Shown in pieces: positions 1 through 10,698 of a stretch of DNA of 64,000 nt. How positions within the stretch are numbered: the first letter of the stretch is position 1; each line of letters begins with the position of its first letter. This DNA is from Blumeriella jaapii (Eukaryota > Ascomycota > Leotiomycetes > Helotiales > Drepanopezizaceae): the NCBI GenBank assembly GCA_009599575.1, contig VWND01000067.1:1364001-1428000 (forward strand). Direction: 5' to 3'. The notes beneath the pieces were generated by a model. The model was given only the letters and a program-made list of their open reading frames with translations. It was not told where the DNA came from and ran no database searches. The translations under genes and the position numbers were made by a program.

Positions 1-560
1 TATATCGAACGAATTATAGCTTTTATTATAATATTAAAGAAATACGATTTTATTTTGGGCAAACTTTGGCTTAAAACATACAACTTTTATATTGATTAGA
101 TTACGAATACTTTTTGTTTTAATTTAGATTTTTGCCGTTTCAATTGTTTATCCCAAAACTTTTATTAATTAGCTGTTTTAGATTTAGTTTAAAAACGCTA
201 TTTTTACAAGTTAATCGTTTAATCAGCTTTTCGCCGTACAGAAGCTGCTGCTTTTAATACTTTATTTTTTCAGCCCGGAATCGAGGTATTTTCAGCCTTA
301 TTATACGAAATCGACCAACGTTTACAGAAACTCGGCGCTATAATTAAAAACGACCCCAATTTTGCATTATTAAAAATAGAAATAGACCAGTTACGAGGAG
401 AACTCTTTTAAGCTGAACGATAACACTTATCAGCTGAATTTTATTTCGCTAAAGCTTTTTTGAAAAATATTCGTTTGGCTTTTTAAATCAAACCGCTAAT
501 CGACCTTCGAATAAAACTTTTTTAATATTACTATTATTATTTGGCCGCTTTCGATTTTAT
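1..560 (+). pseudogene. A1 protease C-terminal end and linker to RT
   Basis: Around 40-110 the frame reads KYDFILGKLWLKTYN, the hydrophobic-ILG-xxWL signature after the active site of retroviral-type aspartic proteases. The catalytic Asp itself lies upstream of the window or is unrecognisable. From about 235 to 480 a largely open linker follows, with a charged helical segment (around DQLRGEL), and leads into the RT N-terminus. It is interrupted by TAA and TAG codons. The assignment follows from position directly upstream of RT and from the matching A2 segment at about 42231-42550. Confidence 0.7.
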
Positions 561-1480
561 TAAAGCTGATAAATTTGCGTTTTATAAAAAAAGCGTTGAT
601 TATACGATAAAATTCCGTTTTAACGCAGTATTTTCATACGGTTTTTTATATAATATATTAATTAACGAATTTTAAGTTTTACGTAAGTTTTTGAAAAAAA
701 ACCTCGAAAAAGGCTGGATTCGAGCTAGCTTTTTTTTCGCCGCTTTTTTAATTTTATTTGCGAAAAAGCCAAAAGGCGGATTACGTTTTTGCGTCGATTA
801 TAAAGTTTTTAACGCTATAACAATTAAAAACCGGTATTTTTTGCTATTAATTTAAAAAACATTTTTTCGATTAAGCAAAGCGAAGTTTTATATTAAATTT
901 AACGTTTTTGCCGCTTTTAATAAGATTCGTATAAAAAAAGGCTATAAATAGCTTATTGCGTTTAATACGAGATACGGTTTATTCGAATCGTTGATTATGC
1001 TTTTCGATTTATACAACGCTTTTGCTATTTTTTAATTCCGTATAAACGATATTTTACGATTTTATTTAGATATTTTTTGCACAGTTTATATAAACGATAT
1101 TTTAGTTTATTTAAACGATTTTTAAAAATATAAAAAACACGTCAACTTCGTTTTTTAAGCTTTTTCCGACGCTGGCTTGTAATTAAATATAAAAAAATGC
1201 GAATTTAAAGTTTAAAAAATCGTTTATTTAAAAATAATCATTTTTATTACTGGAATCAAAATGAATTTTAAAAAATTGAAAATTATTATTAGCTAAAACC
1301 TTTCTTTTAACGTTAAAAACGTATAAGCGTTTTTAAGTTTTGCAAATTTCTATCGACGTTTTATTAAAAGTTTTTCGCATTGTTATTCTTTTGGTAAATC
1401 TAACGAAAAAAGATATTAAATGAAATTTTAACAATAATTGTGTTAAAGCCTTCGAATTTCTTAAATCAGCTTTTATTATT
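561..1480 (+). pseudogene. A1 reverse transcriptase domain
   Basis: RT of the gypsy pol polyprotein, which copies element RNA into cDNA in the virus-like particle. Visible motifs in order: KNLEKGWIR, then PKGGLRFCVDYK near 770-805, the segment equivalent to YRFRIKKG near 925-950, and the catalytic box at 1087-1098, which reads Y-I-N-D instead of the expected Y-x-D-D. The first Asp became Asn by GAC to AAC, a G-to-A change. The thumb motif [15 protein letters not shown] lies near 1335-1380. Several in-frame stops. Cannot be active as written. Confidence 0.9.
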
Positions 1481-2080
1481 GCATTTATATTATTTTATTT
1501 TAATTTTGATAAAAAGATTTTCGTTAAAACCGACGCTTTTAATTACGTTTTTTTAAGAATTTTTTCTTAGAAAAACGATACAAAAATGCTTTATTTAGTC
1601 GCGTTTATATTAAAAAAGTTCGATTTAGCCGAATGCAATTACGAGATTTATAATAAAAAACTTTTCGTTATTGTACGTTGCTTCGAAGATTGGCGAGCCG
1701 AATTACAAAAAGCTGCTTATTTAATTCGTATATTTACAAACTATCGAAATTTGAAAGATTTTATAATAATTAAACAATTTAACCGATGTTAAATACGATA
1801 AAGCGAGTTTTTAATTGGTTTTGATTTTGTAATTATTTTCAGATTTGAAAAACAAAATAATAAACTTAATTTTTTGACCCGACGTTTTCAAAACCTTTTT
1901 CAGAATTTTTTAAACGAAAAGATTCAGTTCCAAAACCAAGCTTTTTTTAAAAAATATTATTTAATTAAAGTTTTAAACGTTTTTTCAGCTTTGCTAGAAT
2001 TAATATCCGAAGCGGACGACGAAAAGCTTTTACGACTTTTGGATAAATATTATTTTATTAACAAGCTATAGATCGCTATT
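1481..2080 (+). pseudogene. A1 RNase H domain and linker
   Basis: RNase H of the same polyprotein, which degrades the RNA strand during reverse transcription. The frame holds VKTDAFNYVFL near 1523-1555, where the catalytic Asp in TDA is retained, and an open stretch 1586-1792 with AECNYEIYNKKLFVIVRCF (the conserved E within NYEI) and FTNYRNLKDF, where the expected TDHRNL has decayed. 1874-2071 is an open charged linker (DDEKLLRLLDKYY) leading to integrase. There is a frameshift or stop between these segments. Confidence 0.85.
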
Positions 2081-2089
2081 AAAAAAGAA

Positions 2090-3110
2090 ATGCTTAAATC
2101 AGAAAGTATTTCGAAATTCAAAACGTTACAATTTTCTGAATGCGTTATACGTAATAACAAATTGTATTTCCGAAACCGATTTTACGTTTCCGATATACCG
2201 AACTTAAACGTTTTTATTCGTACTTGGCTTTTACAAATAGCTTATAATTTAATAGAAACAGGCCATTTTGGCAAAAATAAGCTTTACGAAATTATTAGTA
2301 GAAATTATTATTAATTATTAGTTTCCGAGGATTGCAAAAGATTTATTCGCAATTGCAACGGTTGCTTTCGCAATACAAGCATTAATCAACGTTATTAAAA
2401 ACTTTTCAAACTTTTACTTATTTTTTTACGCCGTTGAAACCATATATCGATCGATTTTATAAGCTTTTTTTTAGTAAAAAAGCATAAAAGTCGAAACAAT
2501 TTGATTATAATAATAATTTGTCGTTTTATCAAAAAACGATATTACACAGCCTGTTATACAATTATAAAAGCGATAGATTTAGCTAAATTGTTTTGCAAAA
2601 ATATCTGGCGTTTATATAATTTTTCCGATTTTATAATTTTAGACCGAGGTTTTTTATTTATTTTATAATTTTGAAAAGCTATTAATTACCGTTTCGGAAC
2701 TAATATTACGTTATTTACCAGCTTTTATTTCGAAACAAACGGCCAAACCGAAAACGCGAACGCTTACTTACTGTTTTATTTAAAACAATTCGTCGAATAC
2801 GCTTAAGGAGATTGGAAAAACTGGCTTTTTTTAACTGAATTCGCAGCGAATAACGCTGTAAATGCTTTTACCGGAGTTTCTTTTTTTTACGCCAATAAAG
2901 GTTTCTATTTCCGAATAAGCTTTTTTTTATTTAAGCTTATTTTAGGTTTTATTTCACGCATTTTGCGAATAGCAGATACGAAAAAAAACGACTTCGCCGA
3001 TAAAATAAAAGAATTAAAACTACTTTTACGTATAAATCTGATTTTAGCGTTGGCCGATCAGAAATACTATTTTAATTAACAACGCTAATCAGCTTTTGTT
3101 TACAGAATTG
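2090..3110 (+). pseudogene. A1 integrase (zinc-binding and catalytic core)
   Basis: Integrase of the gypsy polyprotein, which joins cDNA to the chromosome. An HHCC-type zinc-binding module is visible: GHFGKNKLYEIISRNYY then CKRFIRNCNGC (2258-2365). The DDE core follows, with SIDFI near 2450 and LDRGF near 2641, then the conserved TNGQTENANAYLL at 2737-2775 and EFAANNAVNAFTGVSFF at 2838-2890. This is the 'TEFAxNNxxxxSTG' block typical of fungal chromoviruses. Several TAA and TAG codons interrupt it. Confidence 0.9.
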
Positions 3111-3835
3111 GAAATACCGTGTTTTTTAACAAACGTAATATAATTTTTATCAGACTAATTAAAAAATTAAATAACAAATTCTACGGTTTTTACAAAATCG
3201 CCGAGGTTTTAGGCTTTTATAATTACAGGCTGAAATTATTTTTCGAACAAAAACTATTATATTTTGTTTTTTATATTAATTTGCTTAAACCTGCCTACAA
3301 CGACCTTTTTCCAGGGCAGAAAAACCCTTTTTTCCCATTTGTTTTTATCGACGCAAACGGAAACTTACTATAAGTTATAAACGCTATTTTTGATTTTAAA
3401 CGAAACTCCAACTTTTTTTATTTAATATAATAGCGTGGTTACAACGCCGAAAATCAGTTTTGAGAATTATTAAAAAACGTTATTAACGCATACAGTTTTA
3501 TAGCAAAATTCGCTATCCGTTTTTTTTAAAAGCTTTACCCGACCAAATTAAAACTGGCTAAAGCCAAAATTGCTAACAGAAAATATATTAAATCGATAAA
3601 TAACGAAAATAAGCTTTTACCACTAAAAAAAGCTTTTATAACTGTTATCAAACACAAAACGATTATTATTAATTCCTTTTCTATTACAAAAATACCAGTT
3701 GTTCTGCTTCCGAAACTAAAAAAGCCTGTTTTTTCTTTTTTTATTATTCCAGCCGAATCTCGCACTTGTTTACAAACACGCTTTGCGAACGAAGCTCGAT
3801 TTATAAAAATAAATTCCGACGATAAAAAAATTGAA
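3111..3835 (+). pseudogene. A1 integrase C-terminus with chromodomain
   Basis: An open stretch 3119-3373 carries the integrase C-terminal segment: KKLNNKFYGFYKIAEVLG (a decayed GPF/Y module) and FVFYINLLKPAYNDLF. After a stop at 3371, RGYNAENQF and ELLKNVINAYSFIAKF (about 3433-3520) match the WxxWxGYxxxxxTWEPxxNL core of a chromodomain, with the aromatic and Trp positions damaged. In chromoviruses this domain directs integration toward heterochromatin by binding modified histone H3. A Lys-rich tail runs to about 3835. The equivalent in A2 is at about 38960-39690. Confidence 0.85.
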
Positions 3836-3860
3836 TGAAAAAATAAGAAAAAAGATCATA

Positions 3861-4033
3861 TGTAAAAAAATGAAACGTCAGTTCGTTGGTCACGTGGTTC
3901 GAAGGTCACGTTGTTATCACGTGATATCGGAGCCCGCACATATTGTATTTTAGACTTCGCAACACCTTTAACTTAGAACCTCGTAGTCAATGCAATTCAT
4001 TTACGAACCTTCTGCTCGTTCGCACCCCTGACA
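3861..4033 (+). repeat. A1 3' LTR
   Basis: 173 bp starting TGTAAAAAAATG and ending CCCTGACA (TG...CA). The same sequence occurs inverted at 38752-38937. It is much less mutated than the A1 body and contains two CACGTG palindromes (3891-3896 and 3918-3923). Confidence 0.88.
3891..3923. promoter_or_regulatory. Two CACGTG sites in A1 LTR
   Basis: CACGTG at 3891-3896 and 3918-3923, in TCACGTGGTT and TCACGTGATA contexts. The same hexamer occurs in the Copia and C LTRs. It is the E-box/G-box bound by bHLH or bZIP factors in fungi. Function here is inference. Confidence 0.35.
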
Positions 4034-4334
4034 AGTTTGCATTGATTTATACTTTTTGTATAAGTGTTTGATCAAATTAGAAATAATAAAAAAAAAACGC
4101 TTTATAATTGATATTATAGCTTTTCGCCAAAGCTATAAAAAAAAAGAGTTATCAGAAGTTAAATGAATTAACGGAAAAGACAATCCGGCGGATGCTATAA
4201 CGAAAGCAAACTTTAATAAGGCTTTTACTACTTTTATTAACAAAAACGAAATTAACGTAAAAATAAAAGGTTGGGTAAAGAAATAGTAGAAAAGAAACGA
4301 TTATATATACAATTAAAAGGAGTCTAGCTAACTA
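4034..4334 (+). pseudogene. Copia pol 3' end (RNase H terminus) interrupted by A1
   Basis: This reads as the C-terminus of a Copia pol: IIAFRQSYKKKELSEVKW, INGKDNPADAITKANFNKAF and INVKIKGWVKK before a stop near 4288. NPADAxTK is the conserved end of Copia RNase H. The same segment recurs at 6357-6610 before the next LTR. Its upstream part must lie left of A1, outside the window. Just before the LTR the sequence AAAAGGAGTCTAG is a plausible polypurine tract. Confidence 0.88.
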
Positions 4335-4564
4335 TGGTTGATCTTTATAAAAGAGTTGCTAGTATAAGTATATGATGGTGGCTGATTATGCGCATAATCA
4401 TATGATCAGACCACGTGACGACGGTAGGCTGCAAGCGTGCAGTCCTACCTATATATACCCGTGCGATAGCTAGTTTACTCTTTAGATTTCTTTCGCAATA
4501 CAACCCCAGTTATTGCAATATCTCAACTGTGTATACACAACCCCCCTCTTATATGATACCAACA
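4335..4564 (+). repeat. Copia B LTR, upstream copy
   Basis: About 230 bp from TGGTTGATC to ACCAACA. The counterpart is 6658-6884. It contains an 18-bp perfect palindrome at 4383-4400 and CACGTG at 4412-4417. This copy keeps far more C and G than the downstream one. Confidence 0.83.
4383..4417. promoter_or_regulatory. Palindrome plus E-box in Copia LTR
   Basis: TGATTATGCGCATAATCA (4383-4400) is perfectly self-complementary and is followed 11 bp later by CACGTG (4412-4417). The second LTR keeps the palindrome core (6707-6722, one arm changed) and the CACGTG (6735-6740). Retention in an otherwise mutated LTR is partly explained by GC-adjacent cytosines being spared. A role as a transcription-factor site is inference. 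Confidence 0.4.
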
Positions 4565-5000
4565 CTTACAAATTTATTTCGAAAAATAGCAATATTTGCA
4601 AAATTCAAATTAACGATAAAACTTCAGACTTTCTAATTACGTCAATTAAGCTTTATTACGAATTAAACGTTAAAACCCTCGATAAACCAGTTATTAAAAA
4701 GTATTTTCCAAAAATTGTATTATTAGCTGCGATTACACAACTTATTGCATCAACTGTAATTATACAATTTATTGCAAAACTAATTACACCATTAATTTAA
4801 ATTTTTTTTAAAAACTATACAAATTCGCCAAAGTATTAAAATACGCGTTTCTTTCCGAAAAATTAAAAAGCAATAGCAACAGCAGCAATTACTTACAACT
4901 GACGAGTTTTACGAATTTAAAAAAAAAATTAAAAAAAAAATAATATTAATATATTATTTTTTTATAAAAACCATTAAAATTAATTTTCTCGACGATTGTA
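4565..5000 (+). pseudogene. Copia B gag-like N-terminal segment
   Basis: Directly after the LTR an open frame (to 4800) reads TNTYKFISKNSNICKIQ, then DKTSDFLITSIKLYYELNV and KKYFPKIVLLAAITQLIAS. It has the position and helical look of a Copia gag N-terminus but I do not recognise a specific motif. Beyond 4800 it breaks into Lys-rich, frame-shifted sequence until RT begins. No CCHC knuckle is seen, unlike elements D and I. Confidence 0.5.
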
Positions 5001-6600
5001 TTACAAGCTATCTTATATATAAAAAAAAAGCAAACGCTAAATACTCAGTTAAACTACGCTAAAAAAATATTATTATAATTTTCGGCGAACTTTTTAAAAC
5101 TTTTAAAAAAATGGAAATAAAAATTTTGATTAAAAAAAGCTTGTTTAAAATTGTATAATATAATCCCACCTTTTACTACGGCCGAATTTTTAATTCTCGA
5201 ATTATAAATAAAATCAAAAGCAAAAATACAGCTATACTATTCGAGAAATCTAAATTAGTAATTCAAATTTACAACGATAATAAAAAATACGATATTTTTA
5301 TTTAATTTTTTACTATTCAGCGAAACAGCCAAAAATTCATTACTGCTTTCGCTCCAATCTTCGAATATATTTGCAACGCTATATTGCATTTGAAAAATAT
5401 TATTTAAGTTTATATAAGCGTTAATAAACTTTTAAAAAAACAAATTCTAACGCACTTTTCTAAAAAGCTACGATCTAACTATTTAAAAAGCTCGATTCTG
5501 CTAATTCATAAGCTTTTGTACGATATAGCAAAAGCAGGCACGTATTAATAAAATACGTATTACAAATATCACAAAAACAAGCTTTATATAACTACGTTAA
5601 TTTACGACTCTTGCTTATTTATTTTTATTACTTTTGCTTTCGCAATCGTAGAAATGCAAACAAACGATATATTACAGCTAGTAAACGACGCTTTTTCGAT
5701 TTTGAAAAAGGCCGAATTGTAAGCAACAGACTTTAATACGAAGCTTAAAAACATACTAAATGAAAGCAACGTTTTGACTTTTAATAAAAAGTTTTATAAA
5801 AATCAAAAAATTCTATTTTTTTCAAGCAGAAAAATCAGGCAAAAAAACTCGAGCTAATCAAAAACGATAAAAGCAATTATTTCGCCCAGCGCGCTCGAAA
5901 AAAACTTATATTATTAATTTATATTAATCCGAAGCTATTTTCGACTTTTTAATAACTGTACAAATGCAAATAAAAAACTTTATTCAATCAAATATCGATA
6001 TAATTAATAAGCGAATTTAATAAATAATAAATAATCAAAACCGAAGACTTTTATTTATACAAATCGACCTTGCTATTGCAAAGCTATTTGTATTTGTTAA
6101 CGGCTTATTTGCTAATAACAAAAATTGCAATTCGCAAATTAATTACGAAGTTTTTTTAGCTAATAAAATTCAGCTTAATAATTTATTAAAAAAAAAAAAA
6201 ACTTATTGCAACAAGCTTAATCAAATATTAAAAAGTTATACGAAACGTATTAGCTTCAAAGATATACGAAATAGTTTCTAAAATAAATATCGCTATTTGC
6301 ATCGCTATAACCTTATATATAATTATTTAAAAGCTTGACTTTCCCGATATTCTAATAATAATTTGTATTAATTTATACTTTTTATACGAGTATTTAGTTA
6401 AATTAAAACAATTAAAAAAAAACGTTTTATAATCGATATTATAGCTTTTCGCCAAAATTACAAAAAAAAAATTATTAAAAATTAAATAAATTAACGGAAA
6501 AAACAATCCGGCGGATATTATAACGAAAGCAAATTCTAATAAAGCTTTTACTATTTTTACTAACAAAAACGAAATTGACGTACGAATAAAAAATTAAATA
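5001..6600 (+). pseudogene. Copia B reverse transcriptase and RNase H
   Basis: RT motifs: GRIFNSRIINKIKSKNTAI near 5180-5235, KLVIQIYNDNKKYDI, RNSQKFITAFAPIFEY, AGTY and YYKYHKNKLYITT near 5540-5600. The catalytic box is IVEMQTNDIL near 5648-5675. In this fungal Copia clade the box is usually MQTDD rather than YVDD, so the first Asp is now Asn. RNase H follows, with ATSLIKY, VLASKIYEIVSKINIAICIA (about 6247-6310) and NPADIITKANSNKAF (about 6505-6550). Many stops. Confidence 0.88.
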
Positions 6601-6657
6601 AAAAAACAGTAGAAAAAAAACGATTACATATATAATTAAAAAAAACTTAGCTAGTTA

Positions 6658-6884
6658 TAATTAATTTTTATAAAAGAATTGCTAATATGGGTATATAATA
6701 ATAATTGATTATGCGCATAATTATATAATTACAACACGTGATAATAGGCTGCAAGCGTGCAACCTTATTTATATATACTTCGTGCGATAGCTAGTTTACT
6801 TTTTAGATTTTTTCCGCAATACAACTTTAGTTATTGCAATATTTCAACCCTGTGTATATACAATCCTTTTATATAATAACAACA
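6658..6884 (+). repeat. Copia B LTR, downstream copy
   Basis: About 227 bp, TAATTAATT to AACAACA, aligning along its whole length with 4335-4564 but with many C-to-T and G-to-A differences. It keeps the GATTATGCGCATAAT core and CACGTG (6735-6740). Confidence 0.83.
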
Positions 6885-7138
6885 GCCGCCAACCGATTAA
6901 AACGATTTTACCGAAGAAATTAATAAATTTATTTTTTGGATTTTAATTTAAAAATCCATTTCGATTTTAATAATTTCGACGACGATTCCGATTAAAACGA
7001 TTATATATTTAAATTTTTTTTTTTAAAAACGATATGAAAACAATCGGATAATAATTTCGTCGCAGAAAATACGGTTTAAATCGTGATTTCATTTATTATT
7101 GTAAAAGTAGGTAGGAAAACCAGACTGATACGGCCACA
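6885..7138 (+). mobile_element. Family E fragments joined in opposite orientation
   Basis: 6885-7096 matches the reverse complement of about 24995-25220 in element E, the end of its pol, so here it is in plus orientation. 7097-7138 matches the sequence just inside the E 5' LTR (compare 51591-51632, reversed), so it is in minus orientation and continues into the 9 bp of E LTR at 7139-7147. Two oppositely oriented E pieces therefore meet at about 7097. The Copia tandem interrupts the pol fragment on its left side. Confidence 0.72.
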
Positions 7139-7147
7139 TATCGGTGG

Positions 7148-7414
7148 TATGACGATTCACTCTGTTGCCACCTCTCGTGTCATCCCAGCAACCACGTGTA
7201 GCTGCAAGCTCCCTGGTCTTCTGGTGGGTTTCCTATTAACTATGGAAACTATCATATATATAAAACTTTCTTCCCTTAGCAACCTCTGCCTTTTGCAATT
7301 GTTAATTTTAAATAAATATTTTTGTTATAAAACCAAAAGCTCGTTTTTTATATTATATAAACACGGCGACCAATTAACTGATTTTCCAGCCTTTCGACTA
7401 ATTAAATCGTTATA
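7148..7414 (+). repeat. C1 5' LTR
   Basis: 267 bp. The intact family LTR begins TGTGACGATTCACTC and ends ATCGTCACA (see C4), and here the terminal dinucleotides have been altered to TA. The outer half is nearly unmutated. The inner half is AT-shifted. CACGTG at 7193-7198, TATATAA near 7255. Confidence 0.93.
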
Positions 7415-8128
7415 TTATTAACAATTCTTTTTCTACGCTAGCGACGGCGTAAACTATTTTTTTCCTCGAATTTTTCACGGATTATACCAAAGTGATCGAC
7501 CGGTCGTAAAAAGGCTTATTTCCGCATTTCGCGAAATAGCTTTTGTTTAACGATCCCTTCCTTAGCAAAGCTTTTCAGCTTCTGTTACTACATCTTAACC
7601 CCCTTTTTAATCAGCGAAAAAGCAGCCTTCCTCAGAAACTTTTTTTTCTGAAAAACAGTTCTCCTCCCGAAAAAAAAAAAAACAAAAAAAAAGGCAGAGC
7701 GCCAACTATTTCGCCTGCCACCTTTTTTTACAACTTAGCGCTGAAAGCGTTTAATTAAGATTTCTGCAAAATCAACTGAAAAAAGCGCAAAAGCGTAAAC
7801 GACAACTTTTGGAAACTATACGATTGCGACAAACCTTTTAATCAAAGCGTTTAGTAAAATCTATCGAACGTGCTTTTGCCAGTCGCGAATCTGCTGCTTT
7901 TTTTTTTTTTCGCAACGTTTTATTTCAATTAACAAACGCTGCAAATCAACTTTTACGCTTTTCGCGAACTTTTTTTAAATCTTTTTTTAACGGCCAAAAC
8001 TTTAGCGCGCTTTTTAAACGCTATAATTTCTATTTATTTATTGATTTTCGACTAGCTCGTATAAAACGCGTTCCGAATCTTAAGTTTAAGCTAAATAATA
8101 GTAAAAATTACAAAATACGCTATTGAAA
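7415..8128 (+). pseudogene. C1 gag, N-terminal part
   Basis: The gag start codon of this family (ATG GCT at 60422 in C4 and 29526 in C2) is ATA GCT here at 7536. The reading continues with a Lys-rich, Pro-containing N-terminus (open stretch 7543-7758) and a helical segment, and stops at the D insertion (8129). It resumes at 15482. 7415-7535 is the untranslated leader, containing TTATTAACAA directly after the LTR where a primer-binding site would lie. Confidence 0.75.
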
Positions 8129-8541
8129 TGTCAGGAACCAACATCACGTATATAAGTCAGGTGATCCGCCAAGACCCTCTGCCTCCTACCAACCCTCGAA
8201 TAGTACTCGCTACGGATAGGCCGTGAGGGCCGGATAGTACTATGGGGGCTGGAAATAACATTTAGGTAAAACACTTTATAGGAGTAATTGCTAAGGAACC
8301 AGTTATTAGGGTTATATTAAAAAGGATAAAAAAAGGTCGGAATAAGGGCTGGAAAAGCATATTAAATAAGATTCGCCTGGTTTCCTAGAAAATACTTTTT
8401 TCGAGGGCTCTATCCCTTTTTTTGTATTTATACACGCCTTTTATTAAAAATATAAAAGATAGAAATCAATCTGATTATTAACCTAATTTTATTTGAGTTT
8501 TATTATCTAAATTAGTATTTCTCTGTTTTTTAATTTTTATA
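8129..8541 (+). repeat. D 5' LTR
   Basis: 413 bp from TGTCAGGAACC to TTTTTATA (TTCTTACA in the 3' copy). The first 200 bp are GC-rich and look unmutated. The last 100 bp are strongly AT-shifted, the reverse of the 3' LTR. Confidence 0.93.
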
Positions 8542-9826
8542 TTCTGATTTTTTTATTTATCGGAACGGCAGTTCGATATTATTAAAACAACTTTTTATTA
8601 TATTATTATATTTATATCGTTATTATCGATATTATAGCTTTTCGCATTCGCAAAAAATAAGCATTTCCAGCTACTTAAAAAAACCCAGCATTTTCGGCTG
8701 TTCAGGGAAACTCCGTACTATTGTTTTCTCTGACGTTACTAGCTTTATTAAAAGTCGAAAATATTTTACTATTAAGGCGCGACGACTTTTCAATTTATCG
8801 AAGAAATTATTAAAAAAGGCTACGCTTAAAGCGATTCGAAAAAATCTTTCACCGAGATTTTGATTTATTTGGCTAATAAACGAATTCGCGCCGAACAAAA
8901 AAAAAACGATAAACGTAAAAAAATAAAAAAAATACGAGCTAAAATAAAACAGAAAAAAACTAAAAAAAAAGTTTACAAAATAATCAATAGATTCGAAGAA
9001 ACCAAAAGACGCCGAAACGAACTTCGAAAAAAAGTTAAACAATTCCAACGAAAACTTAACGTTTTCGAAAATATCGAAAAAAAGGTTTTTATATTTTTTA
9101 ATACCGTTTCAACTGAAAAAAAACAGAAAATAATTTAAGCCGGCGATTATTATAAAGTATTCTCGGAGCATTACGATAATAATACTTATTAGAAACGACT
9201 TAGCATTTTTTTTAAGTATATTATATTTTTTGTAAAAAACATAGCGAATTCGAGCCGAAAAATATCAAAAATAAAAGATTTTTTAATATATCGAAGGAAA
9301 AATATTTAAAAAGCTTAATTTTTTATTCGATATGCAAAGCGAAGTTTCCGCTAAAATAAAAAGGTAATATTTTATATTAATTAAAAGAAAATTAACGCTT
9401 GTATTTTAGCCTTCGACGATAAAATAAAAAAAAGGTGGATCGGATACGAACGACGTTTTACGAATATTCGAATTATATAAAACGATTTTAAAAAATAAAT
9501 ATTAGATTTTCTGATAAATACGGAAAATCGAAAAATCGCGGCTTCGAATTTATACGATAAAACGAAACAAAAAGAGCATAAATCAGTTAACGATTTCGTT
9601 GCTTATTTAAATAATCTCGAATAGCAATTGTAAATAATAAACGATGCGATTAAAAAAAAAATGTTTTTCGCAAAACTCCGATTTATTTTTCGAAAAAAAA
9701 TTATTAAACGAAGCAATACTGCAGCTATAAATTCGTATAAAAAATTAGTATTAATCGTTCGTCGTATCGAAAATGCTAATAAAATTATTAATAACGAAAC
9801 GAAAAATAATAAACGACGAAACGAGC

Positions 9827-9859
<33 letters not shown>

Positions 9860-10160
9860 TATATTTACGATTAAAGCTTAAGGGCTAAAACAAATATATA
9901 TCGTTTTCGATTCGAAAATACGTTACAAAAAAACGAAAGCGAAAAAACGACAATTTTAACAAAATCCTTTGAAATCCTAAAATTTTTAACGATTTTTTTT
10001 ATTTTTCGAAATATAATCGCTGCCAAAAAAAAAGGCATCGTATAGCTAATTGTTTAAAAGTCGAATATTATAAATGCAACAGAAAAGGATATATAGCTTT
10101 AAATTGTTCCGAAGCTAATAAATTTAAAAATTCGGAAAAAACTTCCGCTCGATTTTAATT
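8542..10160 (+). pseudogene. D gag with CCHC zinc knuckles
   Basis: After a leader of about 300 bp, 8860-9138 is an open, highly charged coiled-coil-like segment (Lys/Arg/Glu rich, for example RRRNELRKKVKQFQRKLNVF). A capsid-like region follows: KRWIGYERRFTNIRI near 9430-9480 and EHKSVNDFVAYLNNLE near 9568-9625. At 9829-9858 there is a poly-A run of about 28, probably a Lys tract. Two CCHC-type knuckles, partly decayed, lie at about 10018-10110 (RCQKKRHRIANC and YKCNRKGYIALNC). Gag packages element RNA in virus-like particles. Confidence 0.8.
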
Positions 10161-10690
10161 TCGTTGCTGTTAATAAAATCGAACGAAAAAAAAAAGCAAA
10201 AAATAATAATTTTAATCGAAATTAAAAAAGTCAAAAGCGAAACTCGTACGAAACGAGCTTTTATCGATTGCGGCGCGGAAAAAAACTGCGTAATTTAAAA
10301 ATTATTAATTAAATATAAATGAAAACCAACTCAAAAACGTATTAATTTATTTACGGTTAAAAAAAAAAGTAATTATTTACGGCACGCATACGCAATTTAT
10401 TCGCGTTATTAATAATTATAAAACAATTAAAAAAATACAAAGCGATTTCGTGGTTTGCGATATAAATATTCCAGAAGTTTTATTTATTTTAAAGTTTTTT
10501 TGATTGCGAAATATCGATTCCGTTATAAGCTTTCGAGCTAAATCGTAGCGATATTTAATCGAACGCTTATAATTTAATCTTGTTATAATTAAACGTTTCA
10601 AAAAAAAATCCAAAAGAAAGCAAGCGTTTTATATCGTTTTAAAAAAAGCTATTAAAAAACAGTATTAATTACTTTTTAAATACAACGATT
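10161..10690 (+). pseudogene. D aspartic protease
   Basis: The frame reads TKRAFIDCGAEKNCV near 10246-10293. This matches the protease active-site box hydrophobic-D-S/T-G-A, with Asp retained (10264-10266) and Ser/Thr replaced by Cys, followed by the conserved E and N/C residues. The rest, up to RT, is interrupted by stops. The protease would process gag-pol. Confidence 0.75.
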
Positions 10691-10698
10691 ACGCCGAC

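Larger units (their letters stand above)
1..4033 (+). mobile_element. Ty3/gypsy chromovirus A1, 5'-truncated by window edge
   Basis: Degraded LTR retrotransposon read on the plus strand in the order protease end, spacer, RT, RNase H, integrase, chromodomain, 3' LTR. That order (RT and RNase H before integrase) is Ty3/gypsy, and the C-terminal chromodomain marks a chromovirus. The right end is the LTR terminus CTGACA at 4033. Immediately beyond it is the 3' end of a Copia pol, so A1 inserted into a Copia element. The 5' LTR and gag lie outside the window. A related copy (A2) lies at 38752-42553 on the minus strand. Stops are scattered throughout, mostly TAA or TAG where Gln is expected. Confidence 0.93.
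4335..6884 (+). mobile_element. Copia element B, LTR-internal-LTR, internally deleted
   Basis: Two direct LTR copies (4335-4564 and 6658-6884) flank about 2.1 kb. The internal region has a gag-like segment followed almost at once by RT and RNase H. No zinc knuckle, protease or integrase is recognisable, so most of gag-pol between them is missing. Because a second Copia pol end lies directly upstream of the first LTR, the arrangement is a tandem sharing an LTR: pol end, LTR, internal, LTR. The element sits in a pol fragment of family E that resumes at 6885. Confidence 0.85.

Noticed and set aside
8671..9048. Phe-rich minus-strand ORF that looks like a membrane protein
   Set aside because: Shadow of the Lys/Glu-rich D gag coiled coil on plus; Lys codons read backwards give Phe.
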